Position numbers and translations under genes: made by a program. 40,953 nt of DNA from contig BFEA01000039.1 in NCBI GenBank assembly GCA_003427395.1, positions 225,811 to 266,763 on the forward strand, written 5' to 3'. The notes beneath the pieces were generated by a model that was given only the letters and a program-made list of their open reading frames with translations, searched no databases and was not told where the DNA came from. This DNA comes from Chara braunii (taxonomy: Eukaryota > Streptophyta > Charophyceae > Charales > Characeae). Shown piece after piece: positions 1 through 9,860 of the stretch. Positions within the stretch are counted from its first letter, which is position 1. Each line of letters starts with the position of its first letter.

Positions 1-72
<72 letters not shown>
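1..72. repeat. (CT)36 microsatellite
   Basis: An uninterrupted CT dinucleotide tract from the first base to 72. It starts at the window edge, so its true length is unknown. Confidence 0.98.
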
Positions 73-74
<2 letters not shown>

Positions 75-77
75 CCA

Positions 78-322
78 GAAGGGCATAAAAGATGTACGGT
101 ACCAGCAGGGGCATATGTGCCTGCACTGAACGGCTGTCCGGTAGGGGCAAACTGGAGATTTGGCACCGGTACCGGTAGGGGCATGTTGAAAATGTCTCAG
201 GCCCAAACGATGCCAGTTTTTTTTTGGAAACTTGAATCACTGTCAGAATGGCGAATCAGGGTAAGTCGGCCGTCGGAGGGGCAAATCGCAAATAAACACA
301 AACTTCAGGGGCATTTCGAAAA
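78..322 (+). repeat. Cluster of short GGGGCA-type motifs
   Basis: The hexamer AGGGGCA or a close variant recurs at about 82, 105, 143, 176, 276 and 307. It is often followed by A/T and a GAAAT-like stretch. Spacing is irregular (about 25-100 bases), so it is not a simple tandem array. It may be degraded minisatellite or intronic repeat. No protein-coding signal is convincing here. Confidence 0.35.
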
Positions 323-1524
323 TTCCCCCCCCAAAGAAAAGACAAACCCGCACAACTTTTTGCTAAGCATCTCTGCACCTATCCAACATACCATGAAAAA
401 TGCACCATCACCATCCAAGCAGCAGAAGCATACTTGCTAGTATGTGATTGCATGCAGGACCCTCCTGCTACATGCATGTAGACACTCCCTCAAGGAACTG
501 TCACCGAATCTGGCCAGCGTTACTATGTCCTTAGGTATGCTGTGTTCTTATCTCACAATGCGTAACTTACAGCTACCTCGTCCTTTGGATCATTTTTTTT
601 TTTTTGAAGGAGAAGAAACCCCACCTCGGGTTACTATGGGGAGTAGGATGAACATCTCCGCAGAGTGGATCTATCAGGGGGGTGCTCCAATCTATTGGTG
701 GGGAGCTGCACCTGCTGGAAATAGGTCCAGCATCCCCTTTTATCCTTTCTCTGGCATCTGGCAAAAGTTCTCCCACTGCTATCTCCCCCCTGCTGTCTGA
801 GGCTACTATCGGTGTATAGTGTGCATGCATCCCACAAAACAAACCTACAAAGGATAAAATCATTTTTGTGCCAGTGACTGGCACGGACTACCTGCTGGGG
901 CGGTACGACTTCACATACACGATCTGGGGAAAACTTGAGCCTTGGCGATAGCATCCATGCCATGCAGTGCTAGCATGTCGTGTGCATGCATCACAATCAC
1001 GGTGTGTCGCAAAAATAGAAAGGCAATCCCTTGAATCCCAGCATTATCTATTTGGAAATGGTACTACCCACAACCTTGAGTGGTATAAGTCATGCCCCAA
1101 TAGTTCATAGCACCTTCATTCATTCAGAAAACACTATACCTACATAGATTTGTGTGAATCATTGTCAGCGCCTATCTCCCGTTGCCCCCCATGGAAAGGA
1201 TTTTGTAAATATGGTCTTCAATGAGTTTTATAATTTGGACTGGAAGTAGGGAAGTTAGATGCGAAGGGGAATCAAGACCGGAAGAGAGTAAAGACACAAA
1301 CAAGAATAGGTTCAGGCAAGCAGAAGTAGCTGTGCTTTGATCATCTTCTCTTCTTTCCAACTAGTGTGTTTTTTCGACACTGTTCAGTCTGCATTTGCCC
1401 GGCCTTTGGTATCACATGTGATCCCTTCCTCTTCTCCTGTCCTCCCTGGCTTCTAAACCCCCTCAAGTGACTCCCTGTTGTGGCTGTACTTCAGTTTTCA
1501 TCGCTTGATACTGTGTAGGCTTCA
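323..1524. other. Unassigned intergenic or intronic sequence
   Basis: Overlapping ORFs of about 60-120 codons occur on both strands (for example 444-800 plus, 634-963 minus). None shows a recognisable domain or a consistent reading frame. A T-run lies at about 592-605. I see no gene, RNA or element here. Confidence 0.5.
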
Positions 1525-1538
1525 CACACGTTCACAAT
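1525..1538. repeat. Putative target-site duplication, 3' side of the U6 copy
   Basis: Matches 1643-1656 at 12 of 14 positions, including the perfect heptamer TCACAAT. It lies immediately beyond the nine-A tail of the U6 copy. Confidence 0.55.
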
Positions 1539-1546
1539 TTTTTTTT

Positions 1547-1645
1547 GGACCATTTCTCGATTTATGCGTGTCATCCTTGCGCAGGGGCCATGCTAATCTT
1601 CATTCTCTGTATCATTCCACTTTTAACGGATGTCCCGAAGGACAC
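1547..1645 (-). pseudogene. U6 spliceosomal snRNA retro-pseudogene
   Basis: Read on the minus strand, this matches U6 snRNA from its 5' stem-loop (GTGTCCTTCGGGACATCCG) to the 3' end (ATCGAGAAATGGTCC). The ACAGAGA box, the AGC triad in GATTAGCATGGCC and the block CCCTGCGCAAGGATGACACG are all legible. A four-base insertion (ATGA) separates ACAGAGA from GATTAGC, which should change the spacing of the catalytic core. The 3' end runs into nine A residues (1538-1546), not the T-run expected of a Pol III U6 gene, and no T4 terminator follows closely. Flanking near-identical direct repeats fit reverse-transcribed insertion. A TATA-like TATAAG about 30 bases upstream (around 1671-1676) leaves a residual chance of a promoter-driven copy. 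Confidence 0.85.
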
Positions 1646-1656
1646 AGGCTCACAAT
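1643..1656. repeat. Putative target-site duplication, 5' side of the U6 copy
   Basis: Partner of 1525-1538. It overlaps the first three bases of the U6 copy, so the clean duplication may be only the 7-11 bases outside it. Confidence 0.5.
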
Positions 1657-2237
1657 ATCTTTTGATTTCCTTATACATTTTTTTCACTCCATCCAGTTTG
1701 TCATGAGACAACTACACTTGCTTCTTGCGTTTTCATTTTTGTATTTTACAACACACACACACAGCCCCTTCTTATCTGGGGGACACTAGTCTGATTGCTT
1801 ATCCACGACAAGTGAAAAATCATGAATACAGGAGATAGCAGTAGCAGGCAATTGTGAGACTCCCTTCGGTACCCAGGTATTGCCCCCCTTTCTGTTATCA
1901 GGTCCCTCCCCCATTACAGTCCGGTTGCTTATCACCGGCAAGCAACAGTACATAGAGAAGTGCTCAGAACCGGGCCAGTATCAGATCTGGCTGGCACCAG
2001 GCCCACTTGCTACTGGACCAGAGAAGGGTCGAACTAAGGGCCTGCGGACTCCAGCCAGGGGCAGCGCCTGGAGGCAGGAGTGCACCCTGTCACACCAGCC
2101 CTCACCTGAGGGGCAGACCGTGCTATGACCCATCCCTGGTCCCTGGCTCCCTCTCCCCTGAGGAAAATCCCTCAGGATTTTCCAATAGAACCTCTAACCT
2201 CCTGGTCGATATCACCTTCGGTTCACTATCCAATCTG
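1657..2237. other. Unassigned sequence
   Basis: Pyrimidine-rich sequence with no recognised gene. A short CA run lies near 1749-1761. ORFs at 1880-2128 and 2007-2501 overlap in different frames and show no domain. Confidence 0.4.
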
Positions 2238-2393
2238 CTCAGCACTCATGACACACTCCCCCCTTTTTGCTCAGCACTCATGATACACTCCCCCCTTTTT
2301 TCCCCCACAACCAACCCTTCTCCCAATCTCCAGTCCCCCGGCTCCCATCCACTATTCTATGTCCCTCAGCACTCACGATACACTCCCCTGCTT

Positions 2394-2432
2394 CACAACT
2401 TTGAAGACCATATTTTCCAAAACAAAGTTGTG
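2394..2432. repeat. Small perfect stem-loop
   Basis: CACAACTTTG (2394-2403) pairs perfectly with CAAAGTTGTG (2423-2432) around a 19-base loop. Function is unknown. It is not followed by a T-run, so I do not call it a terminator. Confidence 0.6.
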
Positions 2433-2453
2433 CCGCTGCGTGGGAGGCTTTCT

Positions 2454-2532
2454 TCACTCCGAATACTCAAGCTCGTCGTGAAAGGGGATCACTGGGAATA
2501 GCCAGCCCTTGGTTGAACCCCGACCGTGTCTC
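2454..2532 (+). repeat. Dispersed repeat, copy 1 of 2
   Basis: Bases 2465-2532 are identical to 9872-9939 (68 bases), and the 11 bases before them match with three differences. Both copies end at the same point, after GACCGTGTCTC, and continue into unrelated sequence. The unit contains GGTTGAACCCC, loosely reminiscent of a Pol III box B, but no tRNA-like fold was identified. Confidence 0.85.
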
Positions 2533-2838
2533 ACTCCCCCCTTTTTTTCCACACGACCAACCCTTCTCCCAATCTCCAGTCCCTCCGCTCCCATCCACTA
2601 TTCTATGTCCATCTTTTTCCTGCACACTGCCCTTACCGCCCCTTCCTCTCCCCCTATCTTACTCATTCCCTTCCCCCTATCCCTCACGCTCATGTACCAT
2701 CAGTCACGTTTCAAAACATCTTTCCCTGAGGACAATCCCCTCTTCCAATGTTTTTTTTTTTTTTTATAACAAAATTGTCTCTTCCATTATAGCTGGATGA
2801 CCTGTAATGATTCGAGCAATCGCGATGGAAGGTCAAGG

Positions 2839-2955
2839 TGGCGTAGCGCGACCGGGAGCGCTGCACCCCGTCCGATACTGGAATCGTCGTGTTGAGCGCA
2901 TCGGCTCCCGCCTTTTTGCAAAGCGTGGGAGCCCTCCCGGCCATGTCACACAGTA
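2839..2955 (+). pseudogene. 5S rRNA-like pseudogene
   Basis: Three blocks resemble plant 5S rRNA in the right order and spacing. GCACCCCGTCCGATACTGGA (2863-2882) resembles the GCACCGGATCCCATC region. GTTGAGCGCATCGG resembles the box A region GTTAAGCG...GGG. GTGGGAGCCCTCCCGG resembles the box C region ATGGGTGACCTCCCGG (13 of 16). The intervals (about 28 and 34 bases) agree within two bases with plant 5S. A five-T run inside the sequence and many substitutions argue against a working gene. The assignment rests on remembered consensus, and the 5' third matches poorly. Confidence 0.4.
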
Positions 2956-5900
2956 GTTAAACAAAAACAAAACCAAAAAGACAACTTGGGAATGGCGTGG
3001 AATAACCCCGCAAACCGCCGAGACGGGCATGGTTGTGTCGCTCCTTCACCGCTCTAGCCGAGTGCGCCAGCTATACTTCTCGCGGTCCCCTACGACAGAA
3101 TAGGTTCCCGCGGGGCATAAGTTTTTCTTCCCTAAGGGGTCGTCACCATCCTTAGGGACGTATCCTTACAGAGTTACTGACCCACGTGCAAAAGCTTTGA
3201 AATGCAATCGCAGAGGTAGGTCAGCCGAGGGCGTTTGCTCGTTCGTTGTAGTATAGATACGCTTGGTTAACGCCAAGCGGACCCAAGCCTCGTCCGTTCC
3301 TTAGGACACTGATCTCCTAAGTACGAAGCGGACGTCGTTCGACTAGAATTGTCTCAACCAAGCGTGAAACCCAACATTAATCCTAGTCCCTTTAGATACC
3401 AGTCAAAATAAAATTATAATAACCAAATATTATTACTTCAAAAGGAATCGACCGTAGTCGATAGGCAAGTGTATCCAAACTGCAATGATAACCGAACGAA
3501 TTCAAATCACCATTTGATATTTTCAGCAACAAAAAATCCGACCACCTCAGGTCGAACTCCAAAAATAACCACACAGCAGCTAACGAAGAGTTGGCTTCGA
3601 CAATAATCTTGATGCAACCGACAAGGTAATCGGTCTGCCTTAGTTTTGACTTGATGAGATGCACTGCCAAAGTCATTTATTCCAACCTATCATCGACCTA
3701 AGAGTAGGAACGCACACACCCGTCTCTATACATTCTCAATCTTTTAAATGACTCTGCTTTATGGATATTTCTTAATCAGGTGCATTGCTTGAAGTGTTGC
3801 ATGCCTCATCCTCTAAGAAGTGGTCTAGGGTACTCCTCCTTTTCGCCCGAGCACAAGACTCGAATCTCAGAAGTCGGATCGTTTCCACCCGAATCGACAT
3901 AGTACCTCCCGGTAGAACGGTCCACTCTGGGTCGATAACAAGGTCGGCTCTTGAAGCAACGAAACCCTGCCCCAGATGCTCCCAAGAGAAAGAGAATGTG
4001 TTCACTGCGAGTAACTTTCAATTATTCTCATTTTGTCTGAGTTTAGGATAACTTAGACAAAAAGAAATCGAAGGAGATAGAGAACAAGAATCATTTGGAC
4101 AGATATAGGTAGATAAGGTTATTCCGGATAGAAAAAGTCAATAATGGGGAGAAAGCTAAATCCGTTTGACCTTATCTACTTTGTTTCAATTGAATTCATT
4201 TTATGGTGTACACAGAATCAAAGTTTTTCAAAACATTGAATCCTTTTTGGCATGCAGGCAGGTGAGAAGTAAAGAAAACACAATCCTTTTCTCTTTTCTC
4301 CAACAGGCATAATTAATCTCCTTTGCGAGCATCCTTCTACCTACCTGCACAGACCGCCGAGCAAAACAAACAAGTTCAAAGGAATTCAATGCAACCCCAT
4401 ACTAAAGTCAGACTTTTCTATTCACATGCATGACTCACACAACTTTCCTCTACCTTTTTTTTCAAATATTCAAAACAAAGGTCAAGTAAAGTGTGGGTTC
4501 ACACAGGTGTGAAGGGAAGTCTGAGTCAATCAATTGACTGACCTTGAGTGAAGTTTGATCCGGCTCACTTAAGAAAGCCGAGTAGTATCCCAATCGGAAA
4601 GAAAAAAAAAAACGTCGTGGAAGCCGAAAGTATGCGGTTCACAACTCCACAAGTTATAGTTGTTCTACTGAACGGCGGTCTACTTCTTCTCCATGTGCTA
4701 AAATGAACAAAAGTTGGTCCACCAAAACTTAGTAGGGTAGCCTTCTAAGAGGGTGTTCCCAACAATAAGATTCACGTGGTCCCAACGTCCCAACTGTCCC
4801 TGCGCTATACGTTCTTCACCACGTTCTCCAACGATCCTTCCCAACCAACCGCAAGTCCATGCCGCATGAAATCACCCTGTCCGCTCACAATAGTCATATC
4901 AACATGCTCGTCTCGATCTCAAATCAATCCCACCTGGTTCCAAAATGGTCCCAAGTAGTCCTCAGTAGTCCCACACCATCGCCGACAATACTGAATGGTC
5001 CGTAACTTAAAGTCGCTCTCACTGCGCGCCGCAAAAAAAATTAAGGTGGCCCTGACTGAAAACCGCATGTGCCACGAGCCCCAACGATCCCCGTGTGCAC
5101 TCACTCCATGTTGTGCCGTCGGTCCACACACCAATACTACACAGTTCCAAATGTGCACCAGTGTCATAAACCACACAACAGCGGACCACCACTCATCACG
5201 CCATCAACTGGTACTATGTCTGCCCCGCAGCACCACCGCCGGATCACACACAAAAAAAACGCCTCCACTGTGACGCAAAAAATCCGCAGCATTTTCCCTC
5301 ATAATAATGTTGTCGACATGCAGCCAACAAGACAACACTTCCCTACACAAAAAAAAGTGTCAACACCGTCGTCAGCATGATCCCACCGGATACACTATCG
5401 TTGTCGCGTCACTGCTCGAGTAGAACCTCCCCATATAACCACACAGAAAACGCTGATACAGCGCCGCTGTGCCAAAAAAATGGCAGCACTCCTTTCTAAG
5501 AAAAAATTGTCGTCGAGTCAAAATTTTGGCAGCGTAACCCCCGACAACCGTTGTCGCTTGCTACACTGTCCAACCTTGACGCAGCCTCACTGCCACTGCA
5601 CCAGCACGAGGGTGGGGCAGAGCCCCCATCCCCTAGTTATGGCTGCCCTGGCCTGTCCTCCTTTAGCAGTGTCCCCCCTTATCCTGCAGACCTCCACTTC
5701 TTCCTCCAGTGGCACCTCCGCCGGCAGCACCGCCCCTCACAATGTGATGGAGCTCATTTGCACTTGAAGTGCAAGTGAGCAGTATCACTGCCTCAACAAC
5801 TGTGAGGGAAGTGTGGGTGTTGGTGGCTTTTATAGCCAGGTGACGACAGTGGGCAGCCGCCTAGCCCACAACCAAAAAAATGGAACTGGTCTGGGCCTTT

Positions 5901-6125
5901 GATCTGCGCCCATGATCAAGGGTCACAAACGTTAATGTTCCCCTAGGGAAACCAAAGTCTGCCAATTTTCCTAAGCATCTGTTTTTTTCTCAGGCCGCAT
6001 GCGTTAGGGAATTGCTGCACCCAACCAACACTGTGGCCTGTTCAGCAACGAACAGGCACAGTTACTTATGCACCTAGCTACAAACACGGCCACGTACGTA
6101 GTCGCTTCTCCTTTTCTTCCGCCCC
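2956..6125. other. Long stretch without recognisable genes
   Basis: No conserved domain, RNA or mobile element was identified. ORFs here (for example 3392-3676 minus, 3785-4051 plus, 4995-5273 plus, 5480-5767 plus) are 60-103 codons, overlap on both strands and show no motif. From about 4,770 to 5,780 the plus strand becomes C+A rich with short A-runs. Confidence 0.45.
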
Positions 6126-6131
6126 CCCCCC

Positions 6132-6166
<35 letters not shown>

Positions 6167-6199
6167 CCCCTTTTTTTTTCCTTTTCCCTTTTTCCCCCC

Positions 6200-6238
<39 letters not shown>

Positions 6239-6257
6239 AGTGCCCCTTTTTTTTCCC
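6122..6257. repeat. C/T homopolymer tracts
   Basis: Alternating long runs of C and T: about 10 C, 30 T, C4, T-rich, 14 C, then about 27 T. This explains the lysine/glycine-rich and phenylalanine/proline-rich frames across it. Tract lengths are probably inexact in a short-read assembly. Confidence 0.95.
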
Positions 6258-7146
6258 TATGGGGGGACAACTCGTCGTTCTAAGACAAACGGCCAGTGCC
6301 ATTGCCCCCAAATCATTTCACAGGGTCGAACTAGAGTCAAACTCAATAAGGCCTTCATTCCCCTGTTGCTGCTCGTTCTCTATAATGAACGGGCGGAGCC
6401 ATCTCCATGCCCCTTCTTCCACCCCATTTCCTTGGCCGTGCGCCTGTATCCGCCGCAACAAAAGCGTCCGACGCAGGCGCGCACAACAATAAGAAGAGCC
6501 AACATCGAAGGAGCATAGCAACGTCGTTATGAACGCTTGGCTACCACAAGCTAGTTACCCATCTGGTAACCTTACTGACACCTCTAGCCTCAAGTCGTGA
6601 AACGCTAAAGGATCGATGAGCCACAAAGTCTCTTCCCCCCCTCTCCCATGCGCGCCCGTACTTGGGCACCAAAAGCACCAGGTTCGGGTATCCAAAACTC
6701 ATGCTGCCCGTTTAAAGGAAAGGGGAATGAGGAAGAATTAAAAGAAAAAAAATCTAAGAAAGATGGCGTTCGCCGGCGGGTAAGCACGTAAATGGCGAGC
6801 CTAGGCCAAACAGAGATGGGTTGCACAGCGGTCGCTTTCTTTATCAGGTCAACCAACGTCCAAACATACCGCTATCGATAGATAAGGAGGTCTTTCTTAT
6901 CTTAAGAGAACGATGGTCAACTTGCGGCGTCATACGTCTACGCTTTCCATCTTCATATGCTAGATCTAATACGACTAGGAGTCAGTCGAGCCGCTCGCCT
7001 TAAGAACTAACTAGATCCTCAATTGAAATGAAATTGGGTGAGTACTGACATATTAGCATGAAATCTATCATGCTCTCCTCTTTCGAGTTAATCATTCGGG
7101 GTCTATGAAGGCGCTCGCGTTCATTGAATTGCTTTCTTTTCTGCAA
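6258..7146. other. Unassigned sequence preceding the organelle-derived mosaic
   Basis: Short overlapping ORFs only. Positions about 7000-7146 lie next to the rps3 fragment and may still be mitochondrial in origin, but I could not match them to a gene. Confidence 0.35.
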
Positions 7147-7368
7147 ACAATCCACCGACTTCCCACGGTATTGCCATGGTTCTTTGCATTTTTCAATTTG
7201 TTGGAAAATAAATCTACAGATTTGACGAAATGGTGTTTTTTGTTCCAATTTGTTGCATATTTCTTGTGCAATCAAAGAAGCACGTTAATAAACAAAAGCT
7301 ATTTTCAATGGCCTAATCACTATATGAGTTTTTGCTCGACTAGATAATAAAGATTGCAAAAAAGCGAA
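7147..7368 (-). pseudogene. rps3: Mitochondrial rps3 fragment
   Basis: The minus-strand translation resembles the C-terminal KH-side region of plant mitochondrial ribosomal protein S3. The segment [14 protein letters not shown] is followed by an in-frame TAA. Then comes RASLIAQEICNKLEQ and TPFRQICRFIFQQIEKCKE, matching the family pattern (A-Q-E-I...K-L-E-x-K...F-R-x-I-C-R-S-I-F). After GKSVDC, where intact S3 continues with the S-G-R-L-N-G-A-E motif, similarity stops. The internal stop, the lost C-terminal motif and the direct abutment on an rRNA shard at about 7375 show a decayed partial copy. It probably reached the nucleus as a mitochondrial DNA insertion. Confidence 0.75.
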
Positions 7369-7374
7369 ATGAAA

Positions 7375-7426
7375 GTAGCCCAACCCATAAGGGTCATGCG
7401 GACTTGACGGCATCCCCACCTTCCTT
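7375..7426 (-). pseudogene. rns: Mitochondrial small-subunit rRNA shard
   Basis: On the minus strand the order GGAAGGTGGGGATG, CCGTCAAGTCCGCATG, CCCTTATGGGTTGGGCTAC is the conserved bacterial/mitochondrial 16S-type segment upstream of the universal ACACACGTGCTACAATGG motif. Similarity ends abruptly at GGCTAC and the next bases belong to rps3. Only about 50 of roughly 1,600-2,000 bases are present, so it cannot be functional. Confidence 0.8.
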
Positions 7427-7428
7427 TT

Positions 7429-7545
7429 ACTTGCTCCATTGGCGTGCATATATCGAAGTAGCCAACCTCCTTGAACATCTCTCATTATATGTTCTACACT
7501 GTAGAAAACTAAATCTACATGAGGCGTATAATACATTGCTAAAAA
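7429..7545 (-). pseudogene. cob: Cytochrome b (cob) internal fragment
   Basis: The minus-strand frame gives [20 protein letters not shown] followed by [19 protein letters not shown]. This is the hallmark region of plant and algal mitochondrial cytochrome b around its first transmembrane helices. It holds the arginine and histidine of RYMHANGAS, where the b-type heme histidine lies. Only about 39 of roughly 390 residues remain. The frame runs straight into the rns shard downstream, and upstream there is non-cob AT-rich sequence. It is an organelle-derived shard with an intact frame, implying either recent insertion or mild decay. Confidence 0.9.
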
Positions 7546-7740
7546 ATGTCTGTAATTATCTAGATTACCAAACAAATACCAGCAAGTTCGTTCTTACGTC
7601 TCTTTCGAGATGAATTAATAGAAAACTCAATAAGTAAATAAAATACAATCGATTATCTACCCAAAATGAAATAAAGTGTAAGGATACATAGAGTGTTAGT
7701 AGTGTGCTCAGGCACAAGCACCTGCTATATCCAAAATAAT
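7546..7740. other. AT-rich segment between cob and rnl shards
   Basis: AT-rich sequence of mitochondrial-spacer character, with no identified gene. It probably belongs to the same inserted organelle mosaic, but that is inferred from position only. Confidence 0.35.
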
Positions 7741-7797
7741 GCATTGGGTGGATGCCTTGGCATTGGGAAAGAAAGGACGCAATGAAAGGCGAAGCGC
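7741..7797 (+). pseudogene. rnl: Mitochondrial large-subunit rRNA 5'-end shard
   Basis: GGGTGGATGCCTTGGCATTG followed by GGAAAGAAAGGACGCAATG and AAAGGCGAAGCGCC reproduces the conserved 5' end of bacterial/mitochondrial 23S-type rRNA, with helices around GTGGATGCC...GGACG. It lies on the plus strand, opposite to the neighbouring cob, rns and rps3 shards. Similarity fades after GCGCC. Only about 57 bases of a gene of around 3 kb are present. Confidence 0.7.
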
Positions 7798-7902
7798 CGC
7801 CTGAATAATCCGGAATGCGACGTAACATGCTCGCAGAGCGGTGCGTTTGAACCAATTAAACTGTAAGCCAAAATATTTCCGGCAGCTGGTTGGTGGGAAC
7901 GA

Positions 7903-8025
7903 AGCGATGTTTGAAAACATAAAAAAAAGTATCATTGTAGTGATGAATCTTTCTCTCGCTAGCGAGCATACGACCTTTGTTTTTTCCCGAGTATATTAGA
8001 TTGCTTTGGATTTACGAGATCGATC
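7903..8025 (-). pseudogene. nad6: nad6 start plus its 5' leader, copy 2
   Basis: The minus-strand start MILFFMFSNIA resembles the N-terminus of mitochondrial NADH dehydrogenase subunit 6 (compare MILFTIFSSIALVSG in copy 1). It switches to unrelated sequence after eleven codons. The upstream sequence (7936 to about 8025) is clearly homologous, in inverted orientation, to 11548-11637. Shared strings include CAAAGCAATCTAATATACTC, ACAAAGGTCGTA and AAAGATT-ATCACTACAATGATAC. A mitochondrial segment spanning the nad6 leader and start codon is therefore present twice in this window. Confidence 0.7.
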
Positions 8026-8213
8026 ATCGGAGGTTCCGGCATATAGCCAGATAAAATCTTTGATGCTGAAGAAAATACCCCTTTGTCGAGGAATTTCGCT
8101 TGTTCATGTTATTCGCGAAATTTGGTTTTGCTTTTAGCTACTTGCTACCTTTTTCAAGGCAGACCGGACTTGACCTTCTACTACAAATTGAGCTTGTTTC
8201 ATACGCCCCTCCT
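8026..8213. other. Unassigned sequence
   Basis: Adjacent to the nad6 leader copy. It may include further organelle spacer. No gene was recognised. Confidence 0.3.
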
Positions 8214-8283
8214 GACCGCCGACGGATTCGTACTACTCAAGTACGCGATGTGCTCTTTCGAGTCCATCGATGTCGGCTCCTTC
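8214..8283 (-). repeat. Dispersed repeat family B, copy 1
   Basis: The reverse complement matches 9222-9288. Shared words include ATGGACTC, AAGAGCACATCGC, TACTTGAG, AGTACGAATCCGTCGGCGGT. All copies are short and broken. The host element was not identified. Confidence 0.75.
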
Positions 8284-9120
8284 CCGCCTGCTGACAGTGT
8301 ACACAACCAGACCAGCGCTGCGTTGCGCGCCTATTTCGCGTCTGATCTGATGCCAGATAAGAGAATCGCAGATATCTGGAAAAAGGGTAGAGGTGTGTTT
8401 TGTCTAGGACTCTAGGCTAAGCACTTCGTCTGCTCGCTCTGGCCAGACCTTTCTCTCATAGACTTTGTGCCAAGTCTTGTCTGAAGTGCACACATCTTAC
8501 CATAATTCTTTGAAAACAATGCCTTGTGAATCCTGGTCTGACTTCCTTCCCTGCTGATTGTCCGCATCGATGCATTCATTATTGGATACTCGACGAAGGT
8601 TTCAGCTATGAACCGAAAAATCTCACAAGTCTCGCTCTTCGAGCCTGGAAAGATGATTGCTTCGCGACGACGAACATAAATTTTACGTCAACAGTACATT
8701 CAGATTACTGCGAATTCGACAGGACAAGAGCGCGATAGCGAAGGAGATGCTGCAGTAGTCCGCAGCGAGATAGGCACGACTTATTTTATTTATCCAACCG
8801 TTCAAACTACACCCTCCACAAAGAAGTCAAAATCGTGCACTTAACAACCATTTTGCTCTAACCACATAGCTAAGACGTCGAAAGTTCGCGTCCGCCACTT
8901 CATGTTTGTCGTATTGCTCCTTTAGGGTCTCATATATGTATTTGTCGAATTGATGTAACGTAATGTACATTATCACCTCATATTACTATTTATAAGCCAC
9001 AACTAACTTCTACTTTCTCTATTTTTCATAGAATTTGTGGTGCTTTTTTAGCTACTACTATTTTATTTAGTATTATTTTTGTCAAAATTTGTGAAGTTAG
9101 TCTGACTTTTTATCACTTGT
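8284..9120. other. Unassigned sequence
   Basis: Contains unrelated short ORFs (8526-8738 plus is the longest) and becomes AT-rich from about 8,930. No domain or RNA was identified. Confidence 0.4.
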
Positions 9121-9221
9121 AAGATATGGTGAGGAGGTACTCATTTTTGGGCAAACTCTATTTTCATACTACAAAAAAACGAAATTATGTTTTCGTCAGA
9201 ATTTGCCACTTCAAGAATTAT
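9121..9221 (+). repeat. Direct repeat, left copy
   Basis: Matches 9373-9480 from AAGATATG through AGGTACTCATTTTTGGGCAA, ACAAAAAAACGAAATTATG, TTTTCGTCA and TTTGCCACT. Family B copy 2 starts exactly where this copy ends. Confidence 0.85.
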
Positions 9222-9288
9222 GAGCCTAAATCAATGGACTCAAAAGAGCACATCGCATACTTGAGCAGTACGAATCCGTCGGCGGTCG
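9222..9288 (+). repeat. Dispersed repeat family B, copy 2
   Basis: Begins GAGCCTAAATC. It is nearly identical to the reverse complement of 8214-8283 and partly matches 10251-10306. Confidence 0.75.
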
Positions 9289-9372
9289 GGTGAGACTAAC
9301 TAAGCAGTCGTTGGCTGCTTCGACATCTGTACTTTTGGCTTTCGGAAGTCTTTTTGTAGGGTAAATGGCCAA

Positions 9373-9480
9373 AAGATATGATGATTGGTTTAGGTACTCA
9401 TTTTTGGGCAAATTCTATTTTCATGCTACAAAAAAACGAAATTATGTTTTCGTCAAATTTTGCCACTCCAAGAATGATGA
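9373..9480 (+). repeat. Direct repeat, right copy
   Basis: Second copy of 9121-9221, differing by scattered substitutions and a few inserted bases. The two copies flank about 150 bp that includes family B copy 2. Confidence 0.85.
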
Positions 9481-9860
9481 AACTAATACCTATTTTGTTT
9501 AGTGCTATAGGCGCATTTTTGCCGTATCGTGTTAATTTTTGTGCAAATCAAAAAAAACTGAAAAAGGAAAAATGACAAACTTACCTGCTGCCCTATGAAA
9601 ACGAGCAGCACACTCGTCCCATCAGGGCAGATACCCTGTCGCTTCGACATCCGCCATCTGACGATTTCGTTTTATTTTTTTTTAGTTTCTGTATACCCTG
9701 TTGGCTTTGCCCAACGGACACATTGTGGGACATCTCCTGCAAACAGTTGAAATATAGACCCGAGTTCAAGTTCTACAAGACTCGGAAAAAAAAAATAAAA
9801 ATCCACAACGAGACGGACACGACTTATTCAACGCCGTTGAAGATACTCGTAGTAAAGAAC

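Larger units (their letters stand above)
2238..2611 (+). repeat. Pyrimidine-rich direct repeats
   Basis: A unit of about 29 bases around CAGCACTCATGATACACTCC is tandem at 2238-2300 and reappears near 2367-2390. A longer block (about 2285-2366), containing AACCAACCCTTCTCCCAATC and CCATCCACTATTCTATGTCC, recurs at about 2531-2611. The sequence between the two long copies includes a stem-loop and a 68-bp dispersed repeat. It looks like an insertion into, or duplication around, the repeat. Confidence 0.75.

Noticed and set aside
6004-6283. Lysine/glycine-rich and phenylalanine/proline-rich ORFs
   Set aside because: They are translations of long C/T homopolymers, with no non-repetitive coding content.
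7795-7875. Possible mitochondrial tRNA-Ala(UGC) on the minus strand
   Set aside because: AGTTTAATTGGTTCAAACGC resembles a D-arm and CTCTGCGAGCATG an anticodon arm. However, the 5' side of the anticodon stem does not pair and no T-arm or acceptor stem could be drawn.
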